Assembly: GCA_945888895.1 (NCBI GenBank)
Contig: CAMDAY010000004.1
Span: 1 to 25,898 of the forward strand
DNA length: 25,898 nt
DNA from: Dehalococcoides mccartyi
Lineage (GTDB): Bacteria > Chloroflexota > Dehalococcoidia > UBA2979
Direction: 5' to 3'
Both the position numbers and the translations under genes were made by a program. Shown one piece after another: positions 7,111 to 15,231 of the stretch (positions within the stretch are counted from its first letter, which is position 1; every line of letters starts with the position of its first letter). The notes under the pieces are model-generated. The model ran no database searches and was not told where the DNA came from. It was given only the letters and a program-made list of their open reading frames with translations.

Positions 7111-8208
7111 ATGACCTCCGCGCCGCGAGGACTGACGGCCGCCGGCCGCGCGCGCATCGGGGAGGTCGCGCGCACGCACTTCGAGCGCGGATGGCACCCC
7201 GGCGCGCAGCTCGCGGTGTACCGCGACGGCGTCCTCGCGCTGGAGCTGCGTCTCGGCGACGCGGAGTCCGAGGGCATGCGCCTCGAATGGTTCTCGGCGA
7301 CGAAGCCCGTCACGGCCACCGCCATCCACATGCTGATCGAGCGCGGCCAGATCAGCCTCGACACGCGCATCGCCGAGGTGTGGCCGGAGTTCGCGCAGGG
7401 CGGCAAGGATGCCTGCACCGTCCGGCACGTCCTGACGCACCAGGGCGGCTTCCCGGTCTTTCCCCTCGACTTCCCGCCGGAGCAGATCGGGGACTGGTCT
7501 GCCGTCACGGCGGCGACCGCCGCGCTGCCCGCGCTGTGGCCGCCCGGCACGGCCATCGGCTACCACCCGCTGACCTTCGGCTTCGCGCTGGGCGAGGTGA
7601 TCCGCCGCGTCGATGGCCGGATGCCGCGCGACTTCCTCGCGCAGGAGATCTTCGGCCCGCTGGGCATGGAGGCCTCGCTTGGCCTCGGTGAGGCCGAGGA
7701 CATCGCCACCGTCGCGCTCCCTTGCGCGATGTCCGAGGTGACGTTCGAGGATCCCGAGGGCACCGAGCACCGCACGACGCGCATCGCCACGCTCTTCTCC
7801 GCGCCCGCGGTGCTCCGCGCGCAGGTCCCAGCGGCCAACGGCCTCGGCACCGCCGAGGCCCTCGCCCGCTTCTACGCGATGCTCGAGCAGGGCGGTGCCC
7901 TGGACGGCGCGCGCCTCCTGCGCGAGGACACGGTCACCGAGGTCACGCGCGTGCACGTCGCCACGGAGCAGGACCTGAGCAGCCACCTGCCGTCCTCTTA
8001 CGGCCTCGGGTTCGTCGTGGGGACGTGGTACGCGCCGTTCGACCGCGATGGCGTCTTCGGCCACGGTGGTCAGCAGTGCACGATCTCCTACGCCGACCCG
8101 TCGCTCGGCCTCGCCGTCGCGTATGTCACCAACGGCCTCCACGACCCGCTGGTCGTCCAACTGCGCACCGAGGAGATGGTGCAAGCAGTCGCTGAGGCCT
8201 GCGCGTAA
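7111..8208 (+). CDS. Serine hydrolase, class C beta-lactamase fold (EstB-like esterase)
   Basis: Beta-lactamase-family hydrolase more likely to be an esterase or peptidase than a resistance enzyme. Seen: SxxK motif SATK at residues 62-65 (Ser62 nucleophile, Lys65 base), Tyr151 in GYHPLTFG as the second-motif Tyr, and GHGGQ at 317-321 replacing KTG, as in EstB-type esterases. No signal peptide is visible, arguing for a cytoplasmic enzyme. The start is the ATG two bases after the preceding stop; the longer open frame overlaps the dehydrogenase and is a shadow. The 365-residue length is typical. The gene ends just before a mosaic repeat region. Confidence 0.88.
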   Translation: MTSAPRGLTAAGRARIGEVARTHFERGWHPGAQLAVYRDGVLALELRLGDAESEGMRLEWFSATKPVTATAIHMLIERGQISLDTRIAEVWPEFAQGGKDACTVRHVLTHQGGFPVFPLDFPPEQIGDWSAVTAATAALPALWPPGTAIGYHPLTFGFALGEVIRRVDGRMPRDFLAQEIFGPLGMEASLGLGEAEDIATVALPCAMSEVTFEDPEGTEHRTTRIATLFSAPAVLRAQVPAANGLGTAEALARFYAMLEQGGALDGARLLREDTVTEVTRVHVATEQDLSSHLPSSYGLGFVVGTWYAPFDRDGVFGHGGQQCTISYADPSLGLAVAYVTNGLHDPLVVQLRTEEMVQAVAEACA

Positions 8209-8259
8209 CGCTCGGCCTCGACGGTGCGGTTCGCGCAGACGGCGCGAGGCCTCGGCGGT

Positions 8260-8416
8260 GCGAGTGGCGTCGAGGTGGCAGCGTGGCGAGGGCTCTGCCG
8301 TCCGAGGTTCCCGCCGCGCGCAGCGCTGGCGCCCGGTCGGCGAGCGCGAGGGGCGAAGCCCCTCGCTTGTCATCCCCCGTCCCTCCTGGGGAAGGAGGCA
8401 GAGGGGGATGGGCGCA
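8260..8416. repeat. Mosaic GC-rich intergenic repeat, copy 2
   Basis: Starts with a 17-base block (8260-8276, GCGAGTGGCGTCGAGGT) identical to 25739-25755. Further on are a perfect 9-bp hairpin with loop GAA at 8346-8366 (GCGAGGGGC/GCCCCTCGC) and a CATCCCCC...GGGGGATG inverted segment at 8371-8410. The last two modules recur, inverted, at 25771-25832. The rest of the 276-base gap 8209-8484 has no credible gene. Confidence 0.75.
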
Positions 8417-8484
8417 CTCGAACCGTTCGAGGGTCATCGACAGGCCGTAGTCACCTCGACCGTCCGAGATGGGACCCTGCACGC

Positions 8485-8817
8485 CTACTGGCGGCGGCGG
8501 CGCTCCGCGCGGGCGCGGTCGGCGCGCTGGCGGCGGCGCTGGTTGTGCTCGATGCGGTCGCTGGTGGGGGCCACCGTCGACGGGCCACGCAACTCGGCGC
8601 GCTTCAGCGCCTCGCGAGCCTCGACGCGGCGCGTCAGCGCGCCGGTCATGCGGTTCGTCATCGTCATCGTGCCGAAGATGATCACGAAGTAGATCGCGCC
8701 GGTGATTGCCAGTTCCTCGTACGAGGTTTGGTACATGTAGCGCATGACCACGAGCCAGACGGCCGTGCCCGCTGCCGCGAAGAGAAGTGTCGATCGAGTG
8801 GTGAGGCTGCGTCCCAT
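8485..8817 (-). CDS. Small membrane protein with basic C-terminal tail
   Basis: 110-residue protein of unknown function. Seen: two hydrophobic helices, roughly residues 9-26 and 35-54, separated by a short polar turn containing YQTSYEEL, then a highly charged, Arg-rich C-terminus that includes a run RIEHNQRRRQRADRARAERR-like. Positive-inside reasoning puts both termini in the cytoplasm, with the tail possibly touching nucleic acid or lipid headgroups. ATG at 8817 was chosen because the longer frame upstream is low-complexity. It is the last gene of the minus-strand run from 13992, 43 bases after the transglutaminase-like gene. No family recognised. Confidence 0.65.
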   Translation of the reverse strand: MGRSLTTRSTLLFAAAGTAVWLVVMRYMYQTSYEELAITGAIYFVIIFGTMTMTNRMTGALTRRVEAREALKRAELRGPSTVAPTSDRIEHNQRRRQRADRARAERRRRQ

Positions 8818-8860
8818 GCGGGTGAGTCTACCGCAGGTCGTTCTCTGCCGCCGCTCCCCG

Positions 8861-9475
8861 CTACGCCGTCGCCTCGCGGAGCCACGCCCCGAGCGCCTCG
8901 ATGAACCGGTCGCGTCGAGGCAATTCGTCGCCAACGTGGTTCGCCAGCACGATCTCCTTTACCGCCTGCGGGTCCTCGTCCTCCGGCACGTGGATGATCT
9001 CCTCGATGTCGGCGGCGACGCGCATGTCGCTCCCCGGCCGGAACGTCGAGTTCACCGGCAGGCCGAGCGCCTGCGCGGCGAGCGGCCACGTGGCATCGAC
9101 CGTCATCCAGTCGTCAGCGACCGGGTCGTGGCGCACACGCAGGAACGTGTGCACGTCCGGCACGCCCTCGCCCGCGCGCACCTCGTCGAGGAGTGCGGGC
9201 GGCAGCCACGGCGAGTTTTCCGCGGTGAAGTGGTGCGTCGCGAGGATCACCGCCGTCTCCGTCCCGAGCGCCTCGAGGATCGCTGCGAGGAGGTAATGCT
9301 TCCCGGAGCACGTCCCGCGCCACTCGCGCAGCACAGTCTCCGGCGCGCGGTCACTGGCGCGCTCGTACGGCAGGTCGCGCACGATGCGGAACGCGCTCGC
9401 GAGCGTCACCGCCTCGTCGGCCCCGAGGGCGCCTCGACGGCGCGCCTCGTCGCGGAAGTCGGTGAGCAGTGTCAT
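8861..9475 (-). CDS. Transglutaminase-like (papain-fold) protein
   Basis: A cytoplasmic protein with the Cys-His-Asp triad layout of the transglutaminase-like superfamily: Cys56 in WRGTCSGKH, His109 in DVHTFLRV and Asp127 in TVDATWP. In this superfamily such domains act as peptidases, amidases or cross-linkers; I cannot name the reaction here. There is no signal peptide or membrane segment. The ATG at 9475 overlaps the stop of the preceding gene (ATGA), so the two are translationally coupled, and the longer open frame upstream is a shadow of that gene. Length is 204 residues. Family assignment rests on the triad spacing and flanking residues seen by eye. Confidence 0.7.
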   Translation of the reverse strand: MTLLTDFRDEARRRGALGADEAVTLASAFRIVRDLPYERASDRAPETVLREWRGTCSGKHYLLAAILEALGTETAVILATHHFTAENSPWLPPALLDEVRAGEGVPDVHTFLRVRHDPVADDWMTVDATWPLAAQALGLPVNSTFRPGSDMRVAADIEEIIHVPEDEDPQAVKEIVLANHVGDELPRRDRFIEALGAWLREATA

Positions 9476-10095
9476 ACGAGGCTCCCCCGCCGCCGAGCCG
9501 CGGCCCACGTGCCGCCCGTGACGGCCGCCACCAGCACGGCAGCGAGGCCCGCGCGCGCCTCGGCAGGGACGCCGCCCAGCACGTTTCTGGGCAAGGGGGA
9601 CGGCTGCGTGAAGCGGATCGTCAGGGGGCGGGTGGTGGCGGCGGTGACGCCCTGCGCCTCGCGCACGAACAGCCGCATCTCGCCGACCAGCGTCACGCGG
9701 TCGCCTCGACCCTCCAGCGGCAGGTCGACCGTCACGGTGGTGGTGGGCGTGAACGACCGGGCGATCCCCGGCCCGTCCTGCTGCCGGATCAACACCCATG
9801 GCCGGTCGTAGATCGACACGTCGGAGTCCACCGTCAGCGTCAGCCGCACCGCCGCCCCCGCGGGCACCTCGATCGCTGCGCCGTCGCCCGTGCCCTCGAC
9901 CGTCGCCTGCCGGTCCGCGTACTCCACGCGCATCGCGATGTGGGGGGGCGGCACGTGCCCCGTCCCCGGCGGCACCGCCTGCGCGCCCGCCTCGATGGGT
10001 GCGAGAGCGACGAGGGCGAGCGTGGCAAGGAGGGGGAGGAGGGCGCGCGCACCTCGACGGTGCGGGTCGTGGCGGAGGGTGGAGAGGAGAGTCAT
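9472..10095 (-). CDS. Secreted, C-terminally membrane-anchored protein of unknown function
   Basis: 207 residues. Seen: an N-terminal signal peptide (basic DPHRRGAR, then hydrophobic ALLPLLATLALVALAP, with likely cleavage after AGA/AQA near residue 38); an extracytoplasmic region of alternating beta-like strands (about 50-165); a C-terminal helix around 180-198; and a short basic cytoplasmic tail RRRGSLV. This is a single-pass topology with the beta domain outside. It overlaps the transglutaminase-like gene by four bases and starts 13 bases after the gene before it. The pair may form a functional unit, but no family is recognised. Start ATG at 10095 is preceded by GGAGAGGAGAG-type purines when read in context. 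Confidence 0.65.
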   Translation of the reverse strand: MTLLSTLRHDPHRRGARALLPLLATLALVALAPIEAGAQAVPPGTGHVPPPHIAMRVEYADRQATVEGTGDGAAIEVPAGAAVRLTLTVDSDVSIYDRPWVLIRQQDGPGIARSFTPTTTVTVDLPLEGRGDRVTLVGEMRLFVREAQGVTAATTRPLTIRFTQPSPLPRNVLGGVPAEARAGLAAVLVAAVTGGTWAAARRRGSLV

Positions 10096-10108
10096 GAGGT
10101 CGCTGCGA

Positions 10109-10915
10109 TCATTCGACGACGGCTTCGTAATGACCGAATCGGTCTACAGCGACAAACTCGCCCATCGTTTGCAGTGTGCGTTCGTTTGCCCGATCCGGAC
10201 GTCCGCGCCACGGAACGGAAGGTGAATGTCCGAAGCGCAGCAAGGACCAGTTGTCGAGTGTCACGGCCGTAAGCCGCGACACGGCGAAGGTTTCACGCAC
10301 GAAGAACTCCGCCGCCTCGGGACTGACCGCTTGTTTCCACACTTCGCGGGGTGGTTCGGTGTCAGCTTCGGCATAGAAGAGCAGCTCGAGAGCATTAGCC
10401 TCAGGACGTGCTGCCACCACTGCGAGCCCATGTTTAATCTTGTTCAGGATCCGGTAGTAGATCGAGCGGCCGCCCTGCGATCTCACGGCGAGATTTCGAC
10501 CACAGAAGCGCGCGAGCTGAGCCCAGCCCTCCAAAGCGTCGTCGTACTGCGCACCGAAAGCTGGAGGCATCGATCCCGGGAGCGGAAGCCCGAATGTCTG
10601 GGCGTAGGAGCGCCCAGTGGCCTGTTCGATCTGCGGAAAGAAGTTGCGCCAGTTGAGGTCTGCTCGGTCCATGCAGTCAGCGAGAGAAGCTTCTTCGCGA
10701 TCGAACCGCCGAATCGCATCGGCCCATATGCCAAAGTCCTCGTGCGCCGATACCCACTCCTGGAGCACGGTGATCATGCACGACGCGTCGAAACCATCAT
10801 CCGTGCCAGTTATTGCACGGGCCGCAACGATGGAGGCCCGTACGCGGTGAAACGCCGCGAACGCTAACCAGTCCTCGACGAACTGCTCGTCCGATCCAAA
10901 TCGCGGAGGAACCAC
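10109..10915 (-). CDS. Unrecognised, probably all-helical protein; atypical base composition
   Basis: 268-residue protein with no family I recognise. It is predicted mostly helical, with no signal peptide or membrane segment. A RILNKIKHG stretch puts Arg155 six residues before His162, a spacing compatible with the R-x(4-6)-H motif of HEPN nucleases, but this is a weak resemblance only. The DNA is visibly less GC-rich than its neighbours and uses A/T-ending codons more often, which suggests later acquisition. Start is GTG at 10915, four bases after the citrate synthase stop, with AGGGGGT (inside the end of that gene) as ribosome binding site. It therefore sits inside an otherwise native-looking minus-strand operon. 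Confidence 0.65.
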   Translation of the reverse strand: MVPPRFGSDEQFVEDWLAFAAFHRVRASIVAARAITGTDDGFDASCMITVLQEWVSAHEDFGIWADAIRRFDREEASLADCMDRADLNWRNFFPQIEQATGRSYAQTFGLPLPGSMPPAFGAQYDDALEGWAQLARFCGRNLAVRSQGGRSIYYRILNKIKHGLAVVAARPEANALELLFYAEADTEPPREVWKQAVSPEAAEFFVRETFAVSRLTAVTLDNWSLLRFGHSPSVPWRGRPDRANERTLQTMGEFVAVDRFGHYEAVVE

Positions 10916-10919
10916 CCGT

Positions 10920-12065
10920 CTACCCCCTGCGCTCCATCGACACGTAGTCGCGAGGGGGCGGGCCGTTGTAGACGGTGAGGGGGCGGATGAGCACGTTGTG
11001 CTCGAACTGCTCGACGACCTGCACGGCCCAGCCGGGCGTGCGGCCGACGGCGAAGATCGGGACGAAGAGGTCCTCCGGGATGCCGTGCAGGTAGTAGACG
11101 ACGCCCGCGTAGAAGTCGACGTTCACCGCCACGCCGAGGCGCGCGTACGGCTTCATCGCCTCCACGGTCGCCTCGAGGATCTCGTACCACTGCGGCTGGC
11201 CCATCTCCTGCGACAGGCGCTTCACGCCCTCGCGCATGTGGCGCGCGCGCGGATCCTCGACGCGGTAGACGCGGTGACCGAAGCCCATGACCGCCTCGCG
11301 GTTGGCGCGCTTCGCCTTCACGTAGGCGGCGGCGTTCTCGGGCGCGCCGATCTCCTGCGCCATCTTCATTACCTGCTCGGCGGCGCCGCCGTGCGCGGGG
11401 CCGCCGAGCGCGGCGACGGCGGCAGTGACCGCGGCGTGCAGGTTGGCGTCCGTGCCCGCCACGACGCGCGCGGTGAACGCGCTGGCGTTCGTCCCGTGCT
11501 CCGCGTGCAGCACGAGGTCCATGTCCATCAGCTCCACGGCATCCTCGGACGGCCGCTCGCCCTTGAGCATCTGGAGGAAGTTGCCGGCGTGGTTGAGCGT
11601 GTTGTCGGCAGGGACGAGCGGCAGCCCCTGCCGGATGCGGTGGTGCGCCGCCACGATCATCGGCACCTGCGAGGTGAGGCGGATGCCCTTGCGGATCGTC
11701 GCCTCGCGCGAGTTGTCGGCGGTCTCCGGGTCGAACGCGGCCATCGCGGACACGGCGGTGCGCAGCACGTCCATCGGATGCGCGCCCTGGACGGCCGTGA
11801 TCACCTCGATCACCCCGTCGGGGAGTGAGCGCGCCGCCTTCAGCTCCGCGTCGAACGCCTCGAGCTGCGCGCGCGTCGGGAGCTCGCCGTAGAACAGGAG
11901 GTACGAGACCTCCTCGAACGACGAATGCTGCGCGAGGTCGTGGATCGAGTAGCCGCGGTAGCGCAGCTCGCCGGCCTTGCCGTCGATGTCGCTCGTGCCG
12001 CTGCGGTCGAAGTAGACGCCGTTGAGGCCGCGGTGGATCTCGACGGCCTCGGGTTCGTTGGTCAT
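10920..12065 (-). CDS. gltA: Citrate synthase
   Basis: Condenses acetyl-CoA and oxaloacetate to citrate at the entry of the TCA cycle; a 2-methylcitrate synthase role is the main alternative. Seen: HRGLNGVYFD opening, RYRGYSIHDLA near 38-48, catalytic His in LHAEHGTNASAF (about 196-207), GGPAHGGAAEQV, second catalytic His in MGFGHRVYRVEDPR, and the Asp in VNVDFYAGVVY. At 381 residues it is the short prokaryotic/archaeal-type enzyme, not the 430-residue hexameric one. The ATG at 12065 follows GAAGGAG by eight bases; the 25 residues upstream in frame are not family-like. The neighbouring acetyl-CoA synthetase supplies its substrate, supporting citrate synthesis. Confidence 0.93.
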   Translation of the reverse strand: MTNEPEAVEIHRGLNGVYFDRSGTSDIDGKAGELRYRGYSIHDLAQHSSFEEVSYLLFYGELPTRAQLEAFDAELKAARSLPDGVIEVITAVQGAHPMDVLRTAVSAMAAFDPETADNSREATIRKGIRLTSQVPMIVAAHHRIRQGLPLVPADNTLNHAGNFLQMLKGERPSEDAVELMDMDLVLHAEHGTNASAFTARVVAGTDANLHAAVTAAVAALGGPAHGGAAEQVMKMAQEIGAPENAAAYVKAKRANREAVMGFGHRVYRVEDPRARHMREGVKRLSQEMGQPQWYEILEATVEAMKPYARLGVAVNVDFYAGVVYYLHGIPEDLFVPIFAVGRTPGWAVQVVEQFEHNVLIRPLTVYNGPPPRDYVSMERRG

Positions 12066-12107
12066 CGAGCGGGCTCCTTCGCGGGCGTCGAGGTGGGCGC
12101 TGGGTGG

Positions 12108-12113
12108 ATCATA
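12108..12113 (-). promoter_or_regulatory. Candidate -10 of citrate synthase
   Basis: TATGAT on the minus strand, one mismatch from TATAAT, 42 bases before the ATG and between the gene and the hairpin repeat. No matching -35 is visible. Confidence 0.4.
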
Positions 12114-12133
12114 CCGAGGTGGGACCGAGAGGG

Positions 12134-12223
12134 CCCTCACCCTGCCCTCTCCCCGAACGGGGAGAGGGTTCTGATCCGGATCCGGCCCCCTCTCCCGCTT
12201 TCGGGAGAGGGTTGGGGTGAGGG
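12134..12223. repeat. Double hairpin repeat, arms inverted (copy 3)
   Basis: Two perfect hairpins, each a 10-bp stem and 4-base loop: CCCTCTCCCC/GGGGAGAGGG at 12145-12168 and CCCTCTCCCG/CGGGAGAGGG at 12188-12211. They face each other across CTGATCCGGATCCGG. Outer arms CCCTCACCC (12134-12142) and GGGTGAGGG (12215-12223) pair too, so the entire 90 bases can fold as one large palindrome. It fills the gap between the acetyl-CoA synthetase stop and the citrate synthase promoter. Confidence 0.85.
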
Positions 12224-12243
12224 TCTTCTGCCTCTCCCGCGGG

Positions 12244-13992
<1,749 letters not shown>

Positions 13993-14047
13993 CGCTGTAC
14001 CTCCGAGGCGTGCTGCACGTGCTCACTGCACGGCCACTGGCCGGGGC

Positions 14048-14053
14048 AGTATA
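14048..14053 (-). promoter_or_regulatory. Candidate -10 of acsA
   Basis: TATACT on the minus strand, 55 bases before the acsA ATG. The same hexamer occurs ahead of menF. No clear -35. Confidence 0.4.
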
Positions 14054-14084
14054 CCGTCGCACCTCGGTGGCCTCCCACGTCGAG

Positions 14085-14117
14085 CGCCCCCGCTCCCTCG
14101 CGAGGGGGGAGGGGGCG
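14085..14117. repeat. Imperfect GC palindrome in the acsA / small membrane protein divergent gap (copy 4)
   Basis: CGCCCCCGCTCCCTCG followed directly by CGAGGGGGGAGGGGGCG, nearly a perfect palindrome. It is a degenerate relative of the CCCTCTCCCC hairpins elsewhere in the window. Confidence 0.6.
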
Positions 14118-14152
14118 GAACCCGGACGCGGAGTTCGAAGCAGGGAGCGTCG

Positions 14153-14362
14153 ATGCCTGACCTGTTCGACGGCGCGGTGAGCCTGGGCTGGGCGCTGGTG
14201 TACGCCGTGCCGTGGCTCGGCGCGTTCGTGGTGACGAGGTGGACGTGGCGGCGCGTGCGTCCGTGGTCGCTCTTCGCCGCGTGCGCGGCCTCGACGGTGC
14301 TCGGGATGGCGTCGCTCGTCGTGCTGGCGATGGCGCTCGTATCGCTCATCGACACGTTCTAG
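14153..14362 (+). CDS. Small two-helix membrane protein
   Basis: 69 residues, no family recognised. Seen: two hydrophobic spans, about residues 12-28 and 41-64, joined by a short basic loop TRWTWRRVRPW, so the loop should face the cytoplasm and both ends the outside. The ATG follows GCAGGGAGCG. It is a lone plus-strand gene between the divergent acsA and the convergent DUF983 gene. It ends just ahead of a hairpin and a tandem repeat. Confidence 0.6.
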   Translation: MPDLFDGAVSLGWALVYAVPWLGAFVVTRWTWRRVRPWSLFAACAASTVLGMASLVVLAMALVSLIDTF

Positions 14363-14374
14363 TCGGGCCTGGAT

Positions 14375-14391
14375 GCGCGGGATACCCGCGC
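14375..14391 (+). repeat. GCGCGGG-ATA-CCCGCGC hairpin
   Basis: A 7-bp stem with a three-base loop, 12 bases after the stop of the small membrane protein gene. Its GGGATACCCG core recurs at 18672-18687 after menD, so it may be a 3' hairpin module used as a terminator or mRNA stabiliser. Confidence 0.55.
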
Positions 14392-14446
14392 CGGCCCGCG
14401 GACCTTCGGGCTGCGACCAGACCTTCGGGCCGCGAGCGAACCTTCG
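14390..14446 (-). repeat. Three tandem 19-base units after the DUF983 stop
   Basis: On the minus strand CGAAGGT begins at 14446, 14427 and 14408, exactly 19 bases apart. Units one and two also share CGC-GCC toward their ends; the third is more diverged. The array starts on the base after the TAG of the DUF983 gene. Confidence 0.65.
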
Positions 14447-14827
14447 CTACTGGCGGGACGCGCCGTTGTCCGGGTCCATGAAGCCCATCTCGTAGACGAG
14501 CGCGAACCAGATCGCCTTGGCGGGCCGGTAGCCGACGACCGTGACGGCGAGGCTGACGATCGCGATCGTCCACATCGCCGGCAGCCCGGCGCTCCGGATC
14601 GGCGCCCATTGCACCTCGATCAGCGCGAGCGCCAGCGCGACGAGCGCGCCGATCGCATAGCCGATCGCCGTGCCGCCCAGCCACTCGCCCGAGTTCGCCT
14701 CGAAGCGCGTGCCGCAGACGCCGCAGCGCTCGTGCAGTCCGTAGAACGAGTTGAACATGGACGTGCGACCGCACTCGGGGCAACGCCCGAGGATGCCGGT
14801 CCGCCACAGCGTGCGGATTGCGCTCAT
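14447..14827 (-). CDS. DUF983 family membrane protein
   Basis: 126 residues matching the DUF983 pattern: two CxxC pairs at the N terminus (CPECG at 16-20 and CGVCG at 35-39) with MFNSFYGLHERC between, forming a cytoplasmic zinc ribbon, followed by EWLGGTAIGYAIGAL and two membrane helices at about 50-72 and 84-100. Function is unknown for the family. It lies 61 bases downstream of a second, free-standing zinc-ribbon gene on the same strand. The ATG at 14827 is the natural start, just before the ribbon. Confidence 0.85.
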   Translation of the reverse strand: MSAIRTLWRTGILGRCPECGRTSMFNSFYGLHERCGVCGTRFEANSGEWLGGTAIGYAIGALVALALALIEVQWAPIRSAGLPAMWTIAIVSLAVTVVGYRPAKAIWFALVYEMGFMDPDNGASRQ

Positions 14828-14888
14828 GGACGAGGTACCTCTCTGGCCCGCGGGACGTCCCCGCGCGGCGTCGAGGTCGGGCCGCTGG

Positions 14889-15065
14889 CTAGCGGTTTCC
14901 GGCTTCGGTGGGGTTGCCGAGCTTCGCCTGCTTGGCGGCGCACTCGGAGCAGAGGACGGACTTCTCGCGGAAGCGGATGCCGCCCTTGATCACGTACGTG
15001 CCGCAGAGGGAACACTTTCCCTCGACGCCGTTCTCGCCAATCTTGAAGCCGGTCTGCTGAGCCAT
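14889..15065 (-). CDS. Small zinc-ribbon protein
   Basis: 58 residues with two knuckles, CSLCG near 18-22 and CSEC near 38-41, spaced like a rubredoxin/zinc-ribbon fold. The rest is short and charged. ATG at 15065 was chosen because GGGGG lies six bases upstream; in-frame ATGs at 15077 and 15098 lack a ribosome binding site. Likely role, by inference only, is a metal-binding accessory or nucleic-acid-binding protein; no specific family is recognised. It probably forms an operon with the DUF983 gene and is divergent from menF. Confidence 0.7.
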   Translation of the reverse strand: MAQQTGFKIGENGVEGKCSLCGTYVIKGGIRFREKSVLCSECAAKQAKLGNPTEAGNR

Positions 15066-15115
15066 CGGAACCCCCATGGTGACGGAGCGAGGTCGCACGA
15101 GTTCGTCTCCTCCTC

Positions 15116-15143
15116 AGTCTAGCCACCTCGCGAGCGCGAACAA
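15116..15143 (-). promoter_or_regulatory. Candidate promoter of the zinc-ribbon gene
   Basis: Minus strand: -35 TTGTTC (15138-15143), 16-base spacer, -10 TAGACT (15116-15121), 50 bases before the chosen ATG. The best two-box promoter match in this region. Confidence 0.45.
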
Positions 15144-15181
15144 GAGGTAACCACTGCCGTAGCCCGCACGCGGCGGCTCCC

Positions 15182-15187
15182 TATACT
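15182..15187 (+). promoter_or_regulatory. Candidate -10 of the men locus
   Basis: TATACT, one mismatch from consensus, 44 bases before the menF GTG. Upstream -35 is not recognisable. It is the only good -10 between the divergent zinc-ribbon promoter and menF, so it probably starts the men transcript. Confidence 0.45.
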
Positions 15188-15231
15188 GGACGCACCCCAC
15201 CGACGCAGCCCACCAGAAGCGAGCACGGATC

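Noticed and set aside
7111..8208. Antibiotic-resistance beta-lactamase
   Set aside because: The KTG motif is replaced by GHGG and no export signal is present, which fits the EstB-like esterase branch better.
8224..8904. 226-residue plus-strand frame in the gap after the esterase
   Set aside because: Covers repeat modules and the antisense of the small membrane protein gene; low-complexity.
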